Of a stretch of DNA of 64,000 bases, positions 46,373 to 55,657 are shown piece after piece. The translations under genes were made by a program, and so were the position numbers. The notes below the pieces were generated by a model, which was given only the letters and a program-made list of their open reading frames with translations, ran no database searches and was not told where the DNA came from. Numbering within the stretch: the first letter of the stretch is position 1; the number at the start of each line of letters is the position of its first letter. Source of the DNA: Candidatus Aegiribacteria sp. MLS_C (GTDB lineage Bacteria; Fermentibacterota; Fermentibacteria; Fermentibacterales; JCC-6); the NCBI GenBank assembly GCA_002030045.1, contig LQBI01000001.1:186001-250000 (forward strand). The letters are read 5' to 3'.

Positions 46373-49300
46373 ATGAGGATACCCTTGACGATCATTCCGC
46401 TCTTCCTGGTACCGGCGGTGCTGGTGTCCCAGGTCCCTTCCGTGGAGGTATACTGCGATCCGGGCCAGTTCCAGCAGATGGTGGAACTCTACGAGGAGGA
46501 GATCGAGATAGACTGCACGGTGATCGTCGGCGACACCGTGTACGCAGGGTCCCGTATTCGGCTGAGAGGGGACACCTCGAGAGGGTATCCGAAGAAATCG
46601 TTCCGCATAGACCTCGCCGACAGCAGCTCCTGGGATGGAAGGGTGGAGTGGGACTTCAACTCCGAGTACACGGATTCCACCTACATACATCCATGGCTCT
46701 TTTCCTGGATCCTCACGAACCTCGACTATCCCTGCTTCCGTACCGACCATTACAGGTTCTACGTAAACGACGAATACAAAGGGCTCTACCTCAGGAGCGA
46801 ACCTGTCGACGAGCAGTTCCTCTCCAGCAGGGGAATGGATCCGGACGGGAACCTCTACAAGGCTTCCGTCGACGGTTCCTGCCTCAGCAGGTACGATGAC
46901 GTGCCTCTTGTATGGGAGAAGAAGGCCAACGAGAGCGAGGGATGGAACGACCTCTACCAGCTCATAGAGTACATGGACCAGGTGGACCCTGCGGCGTTCC
47001 ACGAGACGGCCTGGGAGGTCTTCGACCTGAACGACCTCATCACGATACTGGCGGTCAACACCCTGACCATGAACTTCAGCACCTACTACCACAACTACTT
47101 CGTATACAGGGACATTCGAGGCACCGGGCTCTGGACGGTCCTCCCCTGGGACGTGGACAAGCTGTGGGGGGACTGGACCTGGAGGACCTACACCGCCGGA
47201 GTGAACAACTTCTGGTACGACAACCCGCTTATCGAGAAGGTCATCCTGGACCCTGTGCTCTTCGAACTCTACTACGACCGGATGGACTCCATCGCCGCAC
47301 AGCTCCTGACCCCGGAGTTGGTGGGTCCGGTGATAGACTCTCTGGAGGCGGTCCTGGCAGGTGCCGTTGCCGATGACGACTACGACGCCATAACAGCTGA
47401 CGATTTCCACACCGCCATCGCCAGGCTGCGGGACGAGAGGATACCGGGCAGGATCGTTGGACTGAACTACATGTACGGAAACGATGTGAGGTCTTTCAGT
47501 GCCTTCTGTGGCGACACGGTCTCGCTGGGCGACAAGTTCGTGAACTGGGAGGCCGCCGTGGATCCCCAGGGGGATTCCGTCGACTACAGGCTGTATCTCT
47601 ACACCGAAGAGGGCTGGCCGCTGGACCCCATCGAGACCCTGGCCCTGGCCGATACATTCCACACCTTCACATCGCTTCCCCCCGGCGGCTACGTGTGGAG
47701 GGTGGAGGCAGGCACCGGGGGCGACAGGTACACGGAGGCCTACGACCGCTACAATCCCTTCACGGTCATCGATTCATGGACGGTGCTCTCCGGCACCCTC
47801 TCGGGCAGCACGGTCCTGACCCCGGAGGATTCCCCCTACCTGGCGGTCTCCGACCTGCTCATACCCGAAGGCTCATCCCTCACCGTCCAGGGCGGGGTGG
47901 ACATCCGCCTTGAGGAGGACGTCAGCATCGACTGCAGCGGAGAGATCATCTGCATGGGGAATTCGGCGGACTCGGTGAGGTTCCTGCCCGACGACGGGTC
48001 AAGGCCCTGGGGCGGAATAAGGCTGCAGGGAGCGGAAGCCTGGATGACCTGCGTCTCTTTCTTCGGTTCCGTGGGGTTCGGCGGCTCGGGCCAGGACAAC
48101 GCCCTTATCCTCGGACAGCACTCGGACCTGGTCCTGAAGGGATGCTCCTTCACCGGGAACACCCGGTGTATCAACCTGACAGGAGGCAGCGTTGTTATGG
48201 ACAGCTGCCGCCTCACCGGATGGAACAGCGGGGAACTTTTCTTCATGGAGGATGGAGACTCGGCCCTCATCGAGAACAGCAGCTTCGGCAACATGGTGGA
48301 CCCACCTAGTCCGTGGCATGACGGGGTGGAGTTCCAGGACTGCCGCAGCGGCAGCTATATCGTCAGGAACTGCGAGGTGTTCAACATCCAGGGAGACGCC
48401 ATCGACAGCAACAGCAGCAACATGACAGTCGAGCACTGCAGTGTCCGGGACGCGGCGGACAAGGGCTTCTCCATAGGCATAAACGCACCCGGAAGCCACA
48501 TATCCACCGTCGAGCTGATGAACAACACGGTTTCCGGATGCTACACGGGCATCGCGGTGAAGGACGATTCATACGCGGATATCTTCAGCTGCACCGTGAC
48601 ACAGTGCGACATCGGCGTCAGGGCCTACAACAAGACCGCAGGCTCCGGAGGCGGTTACGCCACAGTGCTCAACGGGATCGTCCACGCCTGCAGCGAGACC
48701 TTCAGCTTCGAGGACGGGTCCGTGGTTGAAGTCGCCTACAGCCTCACCGGATCAGAGTATTCCTGGCCGGGAGAGGGCAACATCGCCGGAGACCCGCTCT
48801 TCGCACCCTGGGTAGGAACGGACTACCATCTGTCCTACGAATCCCCGTGCATAGACTCGGGTGATCCCTCGATGGAGGACCCCGACGGCACCAGGTCGGA
48901 CATGGGGGCGGTCTTCTTCCCGCAGTTCCTCGACGACCTCTACATCAACGAGTTCCAGTCGGTGAACGACACCACGATAGCAGACTCCTACGGCGACTAC
49001 GACGACTGGTTCGAACTCTACAACGGCTCAGACTGGGACTGCGACCTCAGCTGGGTCTTCGTCTCCGACGACCCTTCCCGGCTGGAAACGTACCAGTTCC
49101 CTCCCGGCACGGTCATTCCCGCCGGAGGCTACCTTATCGTATGGGCCGACGGACATCCATGGCAGGACGGTCTTCACCTGCCCTTCGCTCTGTCCTCGGA
49201 AGGCGACAGCATCTACGTTTCACGCCAGCCGGCGGAACCCTCTTCCGGAGATGCGGAAGGCAGCCGGACAAGGGCCCTCAAGCTGGTCGACTCGGTCAGC

Positions 49301-49702
49301 TTCGGTCCCGTGCCGCCGGACATGTCCTACGGGAGGTACAGCGACGGCGGTCCCGAGTGGGGACTGCTGGAGTTCTGCACACCCGGCTGGTCCAACTCGC
49401 TTCCCTGGAGCGATACCGGTTTCCTGCAGGTTTCGGCCGCCTTCCCCAATCCTCTCATGGGCGGTTCCGTTGCGCTGGACATCACCGTGGACGCCGGTCT
49501 TACCAGGGTTAGCGTGTACGACATGGCGGGGAGGCTAATAGCGGTCCCCTACGACGGCTACCTGGAATCCGGAGAGTACAGGTTCCACTGGGACGCGGCG
49601 TTCGAGAGCGGTGCCCGTGTCCCCGTGGGCGTGTACCTGATACATGTGATGCACTCGGCCGGGCTTTCCGAGAGCAGGAAAGTGGTGGTCCTGGGAAGAT
49701 GA
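46373..49702 (+). CDS. CotH-like kinase domain, parallel beta-helix, lamin-tail domain and C-terminal sorting domain
   Basis: An 1109-residue exported protein. After a signal peptide (LTIIPLFLVPAVLVSQ) comes a CotH domain (RLRGDTSRGYPKKSFRIDL, FYVNDEYKGLYLRSEPVDE, LPWDVDKLWG). A beta-helix of NosD type follows (about 500-830, repeated CSF-TGNTRCI-like turns), then a lamin-tail domain (YINEFQSVNDTTI, DDWFELYNGSD) and a Por/FlgD-type C-terminal segment (AAFPNPLMGGSVALDI, GRLIAVPYDG). CotH of Bacillus phosphorylates spore coat proteins. Here the target is unknown. It begins 1 nt after the TPR/HTH gene. Confidence 0.85.
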   Translation: MRIPLTIIPLFLVPAVLVSQVPSVEVYCDPGQFQQMVELYEEEIEIDCTVIVGDTVYAGSRIRLRGDTSRGYPKKSFRIDLADSSSWDGRVEWDFNSEYTDSTYIHPWLFSWILTNLDYPCFRTDHYRFYVNDEYKGLYLRSEPVDEQFLSSRGMDPDGNLYKASVDGSCLSRYDDVPLVWEKKANESEGWNDLYQLIEYMDQVDPAAFHETAWEVFDLNDLITILAVNTLTMNFSTYYHNYFVYRDIRGTGLWTVLPWDVDKLWGDWTWRTYTAGVNNFWYDNPLIEKVILDPVLFELYYDRMDSIAAQLLTPELVGPVIDSLEAVLAGAVADDDYDAITADDFHTAIARLRDERIPGRIVGLNYMYGNDVRSFSAFCGDTVSLGDKFVNWEAAVDPQGDSVDYRLYLYTEEGWPLDPIETLALADTFHTFTSLPPGGYVWRVEAGTGGDRYTEAYDRYNPFTVIDSWTVLSGTLSGSTVLTPEDSPYLAVSDLLIPEGSSLTVQGGVDIRLEEDVSIDCSGEIICMGNSADSVRFLPDDGSRPWGGIRLQGAEAWMTCVSFFGSVGFGGSGQDNALILGQHSDLVLKGCSFTGNTRCINLTGGSVVMDSCRLTGWNSGELFFMEDGDSALIENSSFGNMVDPPSPWHDGVEFQDCRSGSYIVRNCEVFNIQGDAIDSNSSNMTVEHCSVRDAADKGFSIGINAPGSHISTVELMNNTVSGCYTGIAVKDDSYADIFSCTVTQCDIGVRAYNKTAGSGGGYATVLNGIVHACSETFSFEDGSVVEVAYSLTGSEYSWPGEGNIAGDPLFAPWVGTDYHLSYESPCIDSGDPSMEDPDGTRSDMGAVFFPQFLDDLYINEFQSVNDTTIADSYGDYDDWFELYNGSDWDCDLSWVFVSDDPSRLETYQFPPGTVIPAGGYLIVWADGHPWQDGLHLPFALSSEGDSIYVSRQPAEPSSGDAEGSRTRALKLVDSVSFGPVPPDMSYGRYSDGGPEWGLLEFCTPGWSNSLPWSDTGFLQVSAAFPNPLMGGSVALDITVDAGLTRVSVYDMAGRLIAVPYDGYLESGEYRFHWDAAFESGARVPVGVYLIHVMHSAGLSESRKVVVLGR

Positions 49703-49721
49703 ACGGAAACTGGAGGTTACA

Positions 49722-50321
49722 GTGTTCTTCATAACTTCGATACTGTCGCTGGTGCTGGTGGCACCCGGCGACCTGGTGATAAGCGAGATAATGTACAACC
49801 CTGACGGCCCCACTCTGGGCGACGACGACTGCTTCGAATGGGTGGAACTCTGCAACGCGGGCCCGTCGACGCTGGAACTCGAGGGCATGATGCTGAGCGA
49901 CGGCAACAACCAGCTCTTCATCGGACCATTCAACCTGGAAACCGGTTCCAGGGTGGTCCTTGCCGCGGATTCGGAGGACTTCGCGCTGGCCTACGGTGAC
50001 GACGTCCCCGTGGCGGAATGGGAGGGGGACTGGACGAAGCTGTCAAACGACGGTGACCAGGTCATCCTCTATTCATCGAGCGGCGAGGTCCTCGATGCCG
50101 TGACCTATTCAGACACCTGGGGCGCCGACCCGGAGAGCGGTTCACGAAGCGACGCCGACGGGAGGGGTTCCTCGCTGGAGAAGGTAGCCCTGACGGGTCC
50201 CAATGACGAGACCAACTGGAGACCCTCGGAGGACTACGGGTGTCCCAGAAACGATCCCGAAGACGGGCGACCCGTATGCTGGGGCACTCCGGGAGTCAGG
50301 AACAGCGTGGAGGCCGACTGA
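49722..50321 (+). CDS. exported lamin-tail domain protein
   Basis: A 199-residue protein made almost entirely of one lamin-tail (LTD) domain: VISEIMYNPDGPTLGDDD, CFEWVELCNAGPSTLELEG, AADSEDFALAYGDDVP, and a DSYADTWG-like later part. The start is a GTG at 49722 behind GGAGG (49712-49716), giving a short signal peptide (FFITSILSLVLVAPG). LTD domains occur in bacterial surface and secreted proteins, often beside CotH, as here. It ends the plus-strand surface operon. Confidence 0.82.
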   Translation: MFFITSILSLVLVAPGDLVISEIMYNPDGPTLGDDDCFEWVELCNAGPSTLELEGMMLSDGNNQLFIGPFNLETGSRVVLAADSEDFALAYGDDVPVAEWEGDWTKLSNDGDQVILYSSSGEVLDAVTYSDTWGADPESGSRSDADGRGSSLEKVALTGPNDETNWRPSEDYGCPRNDPEDGRPVCWGTPGVRNSVEAD

Positions 50322-50366
50322 CAGTATCCTCAGACCGGAACTCCCATCTGAGGGCAGCTGTACCCG

Positions 50367-51059
50367 TCAGAAGTCTATATCGTTGCTGGCGGTCACCATG
50401 TTCACGTTGTCAATGCCCTGTACGGCGTTGAGACCGGTGACGATGTCGCTGGAGCTGAACCCGGGTTTCAGCGAGAGGTCGTAGGTAAGGGTCAGGAAGA
50501 CACCGTCGCTGGAAGGTTCGATGTGTATTATGGTGCTCTTGCTGGCCCTCTCGTTGATGAAGCTTATGTATTCCTGCTCGTCGCCGGTCTCCCGGTTGAA
50601 CCTGAACCTGAGCATGAACTCGCTCCTGTGCATGGAACCGAAGTTGGTCCTGAAGAGCAGCAGGGCCACGGTCCCTATGAACAGCGTGGAAAAGAATGTC
50701 AGCACGTAGTTGCCGGTTCCGGAGGCTATTCCCTCGGTCAGCGCGAAGAAGATGAAAGCCGTATCCCTCGTATCCTTCACCACCGTCCTGAAGCGGACGA
50801 TTGTCAGAGCGCCCACGAGCGCGAAGGCCCGGGCCAGGTTGCTTCCGATGACCATCATGACCGCGCTCACCGTGATGCACATCAGCACCAGCGTGACCAC
50901 GAAGGACTGGGAGTAGGAGAGACCCTTGTGGGTCCTCCGGTATATCACGGCTATAAGGAGGCCCGCAAGGAGGGCCAGCACCATGTTGACGAGTACGGAC
51001 ATGGGGCTGTAGCCCAGGTCCTCGGAGGCAGTGGTGAACCATTCCGTCAGCTGAGACAA
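50367..51059 (-). CDS. DUF4956 membrane protein of a polyphosphate-type locus
   Basis: A 230-residue membrane protein. Helices MSVLVNMVLALLAGLLIAVIY, VVTLVLMCITVSAVMMVIG and YVLTFFSTLFIGTVALLLF precede a soluble C-terminal domain. The motif ALVGALTIVRFRTVVKDTRD between the helices is typical of DUF4956. The start is a TTG at 51059, 6 nt after AGGAG (51070-51066) and inside the end of the VTC gene. A longer frame from 51431 only shadows that gene. DUF4956 is often next to VTC polyphosphate polymerases and CotH, as here. Confidence 0.85.
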   Translation of the reverse strand: MSQLTEWFTTASEDLGYSPMSVLVNMVLALLAGLLIAVIYRRTHKGLSYSQSFVVTLVLMCITVSAVMMVIGSNLARAFALVGALTIVRFRTVVKDTRDTAFIFFALTEGIASGTGNYVLTFFSTLFIGTVALLLFRTNFGSMHRSEFMLRFRFNRETGDEQEYISFINERASKSTIIHIEPSSDGVFLTLTYDLSLKPGFSSSDIVTGLNAVQGIDNVNMVTASNDIDF

Positions 51060-51838
51060 GCCGGTCTCCTTTCGAACAGCCTGTCCAGGCTGGATGGGAG
51101 TGAATCCATGTACACCGCGCCGGTGGCGTATGCGAACTTCGAGAAGGAGACCAGGTCGAGCTGGAACTCCTGTATGAGTCTCAGGAACCAGGCGGGCATC
51201 CTGTACCTGAACTTGATCTCCAGGACCTGGAACCCGTCGGATATCCCGTAGCACTCTGTGTGCGGATGTCCGGTGGGGAAGGATCTGTAGGCCATGGTAC
51301 CCCTGTCCAGCGTGACCCTGAAGTCCGGATTGGCCCTGTTCTCGAAGGCAGTCCTGCGGTAGTCCACAACCACGCTTGGTGATATCCGCTTCCTGAATAC
51401 GTCGTACACGAACCTCCTGCCGGTGTTGCACAGGTCCTGCCTCTGCATGAGAAGACCTGCCAGGTCAGTAGTCCCCCTGCCCAGTGCCTCCTCGGTATCA
51501 GAGGGATCCAGAAGCATCCTGTGCTTGTAGACAAGGTTGCCGTTTCTGCCCTTCAGTTCGAGGAAAAGAGGCTGGACGTAGCTGCTCGAAGCGCTGTAGC
51601 TGCGAAGTCGGAACTTGTACCTCTTCCTGAGCCCGGCCAGCTTCTCGTGGTAGAGTTCGAAGGAGTCCGTGTCGAAGTAGTGGCTCCGCACGAAGTAATC
51701 GCCTTCGGCACCTGAATTGACATCCCTCTGGAGTCTCAGGTCGAGTTCCCTGATAACGCCTGGCAGTGTATCGGGATCCAGGAGGTACTTGAACTCGTAC
51801 CTGTGGAAATGCAGCCTGGGCAGTCCGCTTTCGGGCAT
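51047..51838 (-). CDS. VTC-domain polyphosphate polymerase-like protein
   Basis: A 263-residue member of the VTC family, whose eukaryotic relatives polymerise inorganic polyphosphate from ATP in the tunnel of a triphosphate-tunnel fold. Basic and acidic residues lining the tunnel are visible: HRYEFKYLLD, RSHYFDTDSF, KRYKFRLRSY, LFLELKGRNGN, VLEIKFRYRMPAWF, SFSKFAYA. The ATG shares an A with the porin stop (TGATG). The assignment as a polymerase is by family. The product has not been shown. Confidence 0.88.
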   Translation of the reverse strand: MPESGLPRLHFHRYEFKYLLDPDTLPGVIRELDLRLQRDVNSGAEGDYFVRSHYFDTDSFELYHEKLAGLRKRYKFRLRSYSASSSYVQPLFLELKGRNGNLVYKHRMLLDPSDTEEALGRGTTDLAGLLMQRQDLCNTGRRFVYDVFRKRISPSVVVDYRRTAFENRANPDFRVTLDRGTMAYRSFPTGHPHTECYGISDGFQVLEIKFRYRMPAWFLRLIQEFQLDLVSFSKFAYATGAVYMDSLPSSLDRLFERRPACLS

Positions 51839-52896
51839 CAGAGGTCCACCGCCGCCTCCAGCAGGTAGTCCATCCTCTCCTCCTCGAAGAGCATTTCACT
51901 TGGCCTGTGGCTCACCGCGGCTGCGCTCACGGTGAAAGGGCTGCCGGTGTCCAGTTCGAGTGTCACCGTCAGTTCATCCTCCCTGGACGCTTCGTTCCTG
52001 TCGGGCTTCCAGGAGCCGTAGGAGACGGATGCGGTTATGCTCCTGATGGAAGGCCGCCAGGTGAGCCACGTGATGCCGGCGGTACACCACCATGTCTGGA
52101 AGTCCGGCGCCGGGTCGCCGGCCATTACGTTTGCAAGGTCCCAGTTGTCTCCCCGGATATACTCACCTCTCATCATCATTGAGAAATCCCCGGACAGGTC
52201 CCGGCTGAACTGAAGATCGGCCCCGTAGGCCATCTGCCTGGAGGAGACCACGTAACCCTCCACGGAGCTGAGGTCGGTCTCGCCGAACCTGAGGGAAGTC
52301 AGCCCTGCGCCAAGCTCGATGTCCATGGGAAGCCGGAAGAGTGCTCGCACAGCGTACTGCACCTCGTTGTCCTGGTTCTCGAAGTCGGGTGAACCGTTGA
52401 ACACTCCCAGTGAAATCTCCGGCAGGGGATCGATACCGGGGGATACTACAATCATGGCTCCTATGTCCCTGCCCGAATAGAGAAGGTCCTCCAGCTCGCC
52501 GTCGCCTGCGAAGTGGTCGATGGACTGGAGGTCCCAGCGGCTGAGCATGGTATTGAGGCAGAAGGGCTTCTTGAACCTTCCCAACGTGAGTCCCAGCTCA
52601 TTCAGGGGCTGCCATTCAATGAAACAGTCCTTGACGTAGATGTCCTCCGGCCTGGTCTCCAGCTGAAGCTGTCCCTCGGTGTTGCCGGTCACTCGAAAGT
52701 CCGCAGATAGACCGGCGGATTCCACCATGAAACTCCTGTCGGGGACCTCGAGAGATCCGCCGAACTGGCCGAACCTGACCTTCAAGTAGGCGGACAGTGT
52801 GAAGCTCTCGGCGTTCCCGTTCTCCACGTCGACATCGGCTACGCACACCGATGCCGCCAGCAGTGCCAGAATGAAAGGTATCCGTCTGATGGTCAT
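51838..52896 (-). CDS. phosphate-selective porin O/P-like outer membrane protein
   Basis: A 352-residue barrel protein with a signal peptide (IPFILALLAASVCVAD). It has alternating amphipathic strands from SFTLSAYLKVRFGQF and a motif typical of Porin_O_P (LTLGRFKKPFCLNTMLSRWDLQSID). The chain ends in LEAAVDL. In the VTC operon such a porin could bring phosphate across the outer membrane. That link is inferred from context. The C-terminus lacks the usual terminal aromatic residue. Confidence 0.78.
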   Translation of the reverse strand: MTIRRIPFILALLAASVCVADVDVENGNAESFTLSAYLKVRFGQFGGSLEVPDRSFMVESAGLSADFRVTGNTEGQLQLETRPEDIYVKDCFIEWQPLNELGLTLGRFKKPFCLNTMLSRWDLQSIDHFAGDGELEDLLYSGRDIGAMIVVSPGIDPLPEISLGVFNGSPDFENQDNEVQYAVRALFRLPMDIELGAGLTSLRFGETDLSSVEGYVVSSRQMAYGADLQFSRDLSGDFSMMMRGEYIRGDNWDLANVMAGDPAPDFQTWWCTAGITWLTWRPSIRSITASVSYGSWKPDRNEASREDELTVTLELDTGSPFTVSAAAVSHRPSEMLFEEERMDYLLEAAVDL

Positions 52897-52985
52897 TGTT
52901 CAAGCTCCTCGATCATTCATGTACATGAAGAGTAACGATAACATACCGTGCACCCGGGACCAATACCCACACCCGCCGCACACCG

Positions 52986-55505
52986 TCACCGACCGGTCGT
53001 TCCGTTCCTCAGGACAACGATCTTCGATGAGGCCGTCGCGCCCATTGACCTGACCACAACGAAGTAGACCCCGGTGGAGAGCCCTTCCAGCTCCAGCTGT
53101 ACCGTCCCCTCCATGCTGCCGAGAAGCCTCGGTTCGATCACCATCCTGCCCGAAAGGTCGTACACGGATACCTCCCCCGGCGAGGCTGTGAAGTATTCGA
53201 TCACGATGGAGCAGCATGCCGGATTGGGCCAGGTCCGCTGGATCACCGGAGGGAAAGAGAATGCCGAGGGCCACCCCGGATTGGGTGCCCCGGGAGTTCC
53301 CGGCATCTCCGCCGCCTGCCAGCTGCAGGGCTCCTCCATGGGCATGTCCGGGCGCCGGAGGTACATCAGGTCGCCTGAAAGGGGCCATGAGGAGGAGTCG
53401 AATAGAACGGACAGCACGGACCTCTCCCCGTCCATGAGGAGAATGCCGTCCCTCTCCCCGTTGAGGCCGAACTCCAGCCCCTCCACCGCCGCTATGTCGC
53501 CGGAGTAGAACGACCGGAATCCGTCGATGTCCTGGCACACCACCAGGAACCTTCCCGGATCTATGGTCGTGCCGTCGGGAATGACGCCGGTATGGAGTCC
53601 TCCGTCCAGGACGACCCAGCCCGAGAGGTCCACTGTCCTGTAGCCGATGTTGAAGAACTCTATCCAGTCTCCCGCATCTCCCCGGTGACATATTTCGGAG
53701 AGGACGAGAACCGCGCCGGACTCCCCGCTCTGCACCTCGTTCCCCACCGTGACCGTCAGCGCCTCCTGCCAGGAAGGATCCAGAACAAGCAGATCGGTCC
53801 CGGAGGGCGAGTCAATGACCAGGTCTCCGAACACCATGCTCCCCGGCGGCAGGATGAGTTTCAGCAGCCCGGACCTGTTGGTCAGGAAGAGAGTGTCCCC
53901 GGGTTCCATCAGCGCTCTGTCGGGAGCGAAGATCCTTGCGGGGGGATCCCCTGCCTGGAAACCGTAGAAAGATAGGTCCAGCGGCTCATTCGAACCGTTG
54001 ACCAGTGGCAGTGACCACAGGAAAGTGTTGTACCTCACGGGATCCAGCACCTCCAGGTCCCCGTGGTGTGCGGGGTAAGGGCTTCGCCGTGCCGTGGGGG
54101 CGCACACCCTGCGCTTCTCCGATGTGGAGTGGCCGTAGGCCGGGTAGTAGTAGGTGCAGGGCCCCTGCTGGGAGACGATGGAGTAGTCAAGGGCCACCCT
54201 GACGTGGGTCTGCCATTCCGGAAACGGGAACCGGCCACTCCAGACCAGCCCTGAAGCACCGACCCTCTCGAGGCTGTAGTGGACCGACATGTTGCCGTCG
54301 GACCAGACGGTGATCCCCGCCCAGCCGGGCGGCGACTCAAGCTCCACAGTGACGGTCACGCTGTCATCCGCCCCCCAGGGAGGGAAATCCCACCTCGAGA
54401 ACTCCATGGAGACCAACTCGATGGGCGACGGCACCGAGGCCATGACAGGCAGGTAGTCCGCTCTCTCCTGAAGGTCTTCCGCCAGGATGTCCACAGCGTC
54501 CTCGAAGTTCTGGTTCGATCCGTTCTTCATGGTGTCGGCGTAGACGCTCTCCCTTATCTCCCAGTAGATTGAGTCCATGACCCCGGGCAGTTCCTCCGCC
54601 ATCAGCTGCGCAGCCTGGAGCATCCTCTGCGAGTACAGCTGGCGGAAGGTACCGTCCCTGAGCATTAGGTTCACCAGCGGGGATATGTCGAAGCAGAAAA
54701 GGGAATGCTCCTCGACCCAGTCGGGATTGTACTCGCCGTTCCACCTGTTCCCGAAGGTTGCGTCCCTGTCCCAGGGGTAGTACCTCCATTCTCCTTCCTG
54801 GGTCAGGTGGAGGTAGTAGTTCTTGCTTATGGCATCCTCGTCGTGTATGGCCATCGCTATCGCGGTGTTTGTGATCACGTCGTCGCTGCTGATGCCGTGC
54901 GGGAGACCCAGGTTCACCAGGTCTATCAGGTGACGGAGAAGGGGGAGTTCCTCGTCCCAGCCTCTCTCCGCCTCGAACCCGGCGGTCCCGGAGGTGTCGC
55001 AGGGTTGCCACACCATCCTTCCCAGGTGGTCGACGGACTTGAAAAGGGGACCGTCCTCCAGACCGTTCCTGCGGTAGAAGAAGCCGTCGATCCTCTCCAC
55101 CTGTACGTAGACTCCGTAGTAATCACCGTTCACGTAGAACTCCACGTGCCGGGTAAGAGGGGCCGGGAGCCCCATCTCCCTGGACATGAGCATGCCCAGT
55201 GCGTTCCTCATGAATGTCCTGTCCCTGTACTGGGCGTCCAGCAGAAGGTGTGAGCAGTCCGTCAGGGAGGTGTCGAAGAGTTCCAGCTTCCAGCTCTTCT
55301 TGGGGTAGAAGAGGGACGAACCTCCCCTGAAACCGGCCAGACAGCTGCAGGCGCCGGCCGGGGTCTCGACCCACGCCGGGAACTGCAGGTCCTCAAGCGG
55401 ATTCTGGTAGAGCATGTTCAGGTAGGCGGGATCGATCTGGAGATGGTAGCTCTCCAGGTCCCCCTGACCGGCGGAAATGCAAAGAATCCCGAGAAGAAGC
55501 TGCAT
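52986..55505 (-). CDS. CotH-like kinase with lamin-tail and Por-type C-terminal sorting domain
   Basis: An 839-residue exported protein. The short signal peptide (MQLLLGILCISAGQ) is followed by a CotH domain (FRGGSSLFYPKKSWKLELF, FYVNGDYYGVYVQVERIDG, YYPWDRDATFGNRWNG), a beta-rich region, a lamin-tail domain (LVLSEICHRGDAGDWIEFFN), and a C-terminal sorting domain (NPACCSIVIEY, VSVYDLSGRMV, GVYFVVVRSMGATASSKIVV). It heads the minus-strand VTC operon. GGAGG lies 4 nt before the ATG, and a TATACT (55525-55520) upstream may be a -10. The catalytic residues are not assigned here. Confidence 0.85.
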   Translation of the reverse strand: MQLLLGILCISAGQGDLESYHLQIDPAYLNMLYQNPLEDLQFPAWVETPAGACSCLAGFRGGSSLFYPKKSWKLELFDTSLTDCSHLLLDAQYRDRTFMRNALGMLMSREMGLPAPLTRHVEFYVNGDYYGVYVQVERIDGFFYRRNGLEDGPLFKSVDHLGRMVWQPCDTSGTAGFEAERGWDEELPLLRHLIDLVNLGLPHGISSDDVITNTAIAMAIHDEDAISKNYYLHLTQEGEWRYYPWDRDATFGNRWNGEYNPDWVEEHSLFCFDISPLVNLMLRDGTFRQLYSQRMLQAAQLMAEELPGVMDSIYWEIRESVYADTMKNGSNQNFEDAVDILAEDLQERADYLPVMASVPSPIELVSMEFSRWDFPPWGADDSVTVTVELESPPGWAGITVWSDGNMSVHYSLERVGASGLVWSGRFPFPEWQTHVRVALDYSIVSQQGPCTYYYPAYGHSTSEKRRVCAPTARRSPYPAHHGDLEVLDPVRYNTFLWSLPLVNGSNEPLDLSFYGFQAGDPPARIFAPDRALMEPGDTLFLTNRSGLLKLILPPGSMVFGDLVIDSPSGTDLLVLDPSWQEALTVTVGNEVQSGESGAVLVLSEICHRGDAGDWIEFFNIGYRTVDLSGWVVLDGGLHTGVIPDGTTIDPGRFLVVCQDIDGFRSFYSGDIAAVEGLEFGLNGERDGILLMDGERSVLSVLFDSSSWPLSGDLMYLRRPDMPMEEPCSWQAAEMPGTPGAPNPGWPSAFSFPPVIQRTWPNPACCSIVIEYFTASPGEVSVYDLSGRMVIEPRLLGSMEGTVQLELEGLSTGVYFVVVRSMGATASSKIVVLRNGTTGR

Positions 55506-55657
55506 GGACCTCCAACGAGAGTATACGTCAGGCGGGCTGTAGGAAACGTCCTTGATCTACTCCAGGAGCACGCCGTTCTAGTATAGGTCCCGTAAGGTGT
55601 TACCGCAACGACCTGAGAAGGTTCCGGACTCTCCCTGCCGTCCTCGGGCAGGAGGGG

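Noticed and set aside
46067-47662. Minus-strand frame of 531 codons opposite the TPR/HTH and CotH genes
   Set aside because: Long only because of high GC; the plus-strand products have clear domains across the same bases.
47880-48760. Repeated turns in the beta-helix region as possible DNA repeats or a CRISPR-like array
   Set aside because: The repetition is at the protein level only; there are no constant direct repeats with regular spacers.
55634-55652. 6-bp stem hairpin after the VOC gene as a terminator
   Set aside because: Short stem and no U-tract; too weak to list as a feature.
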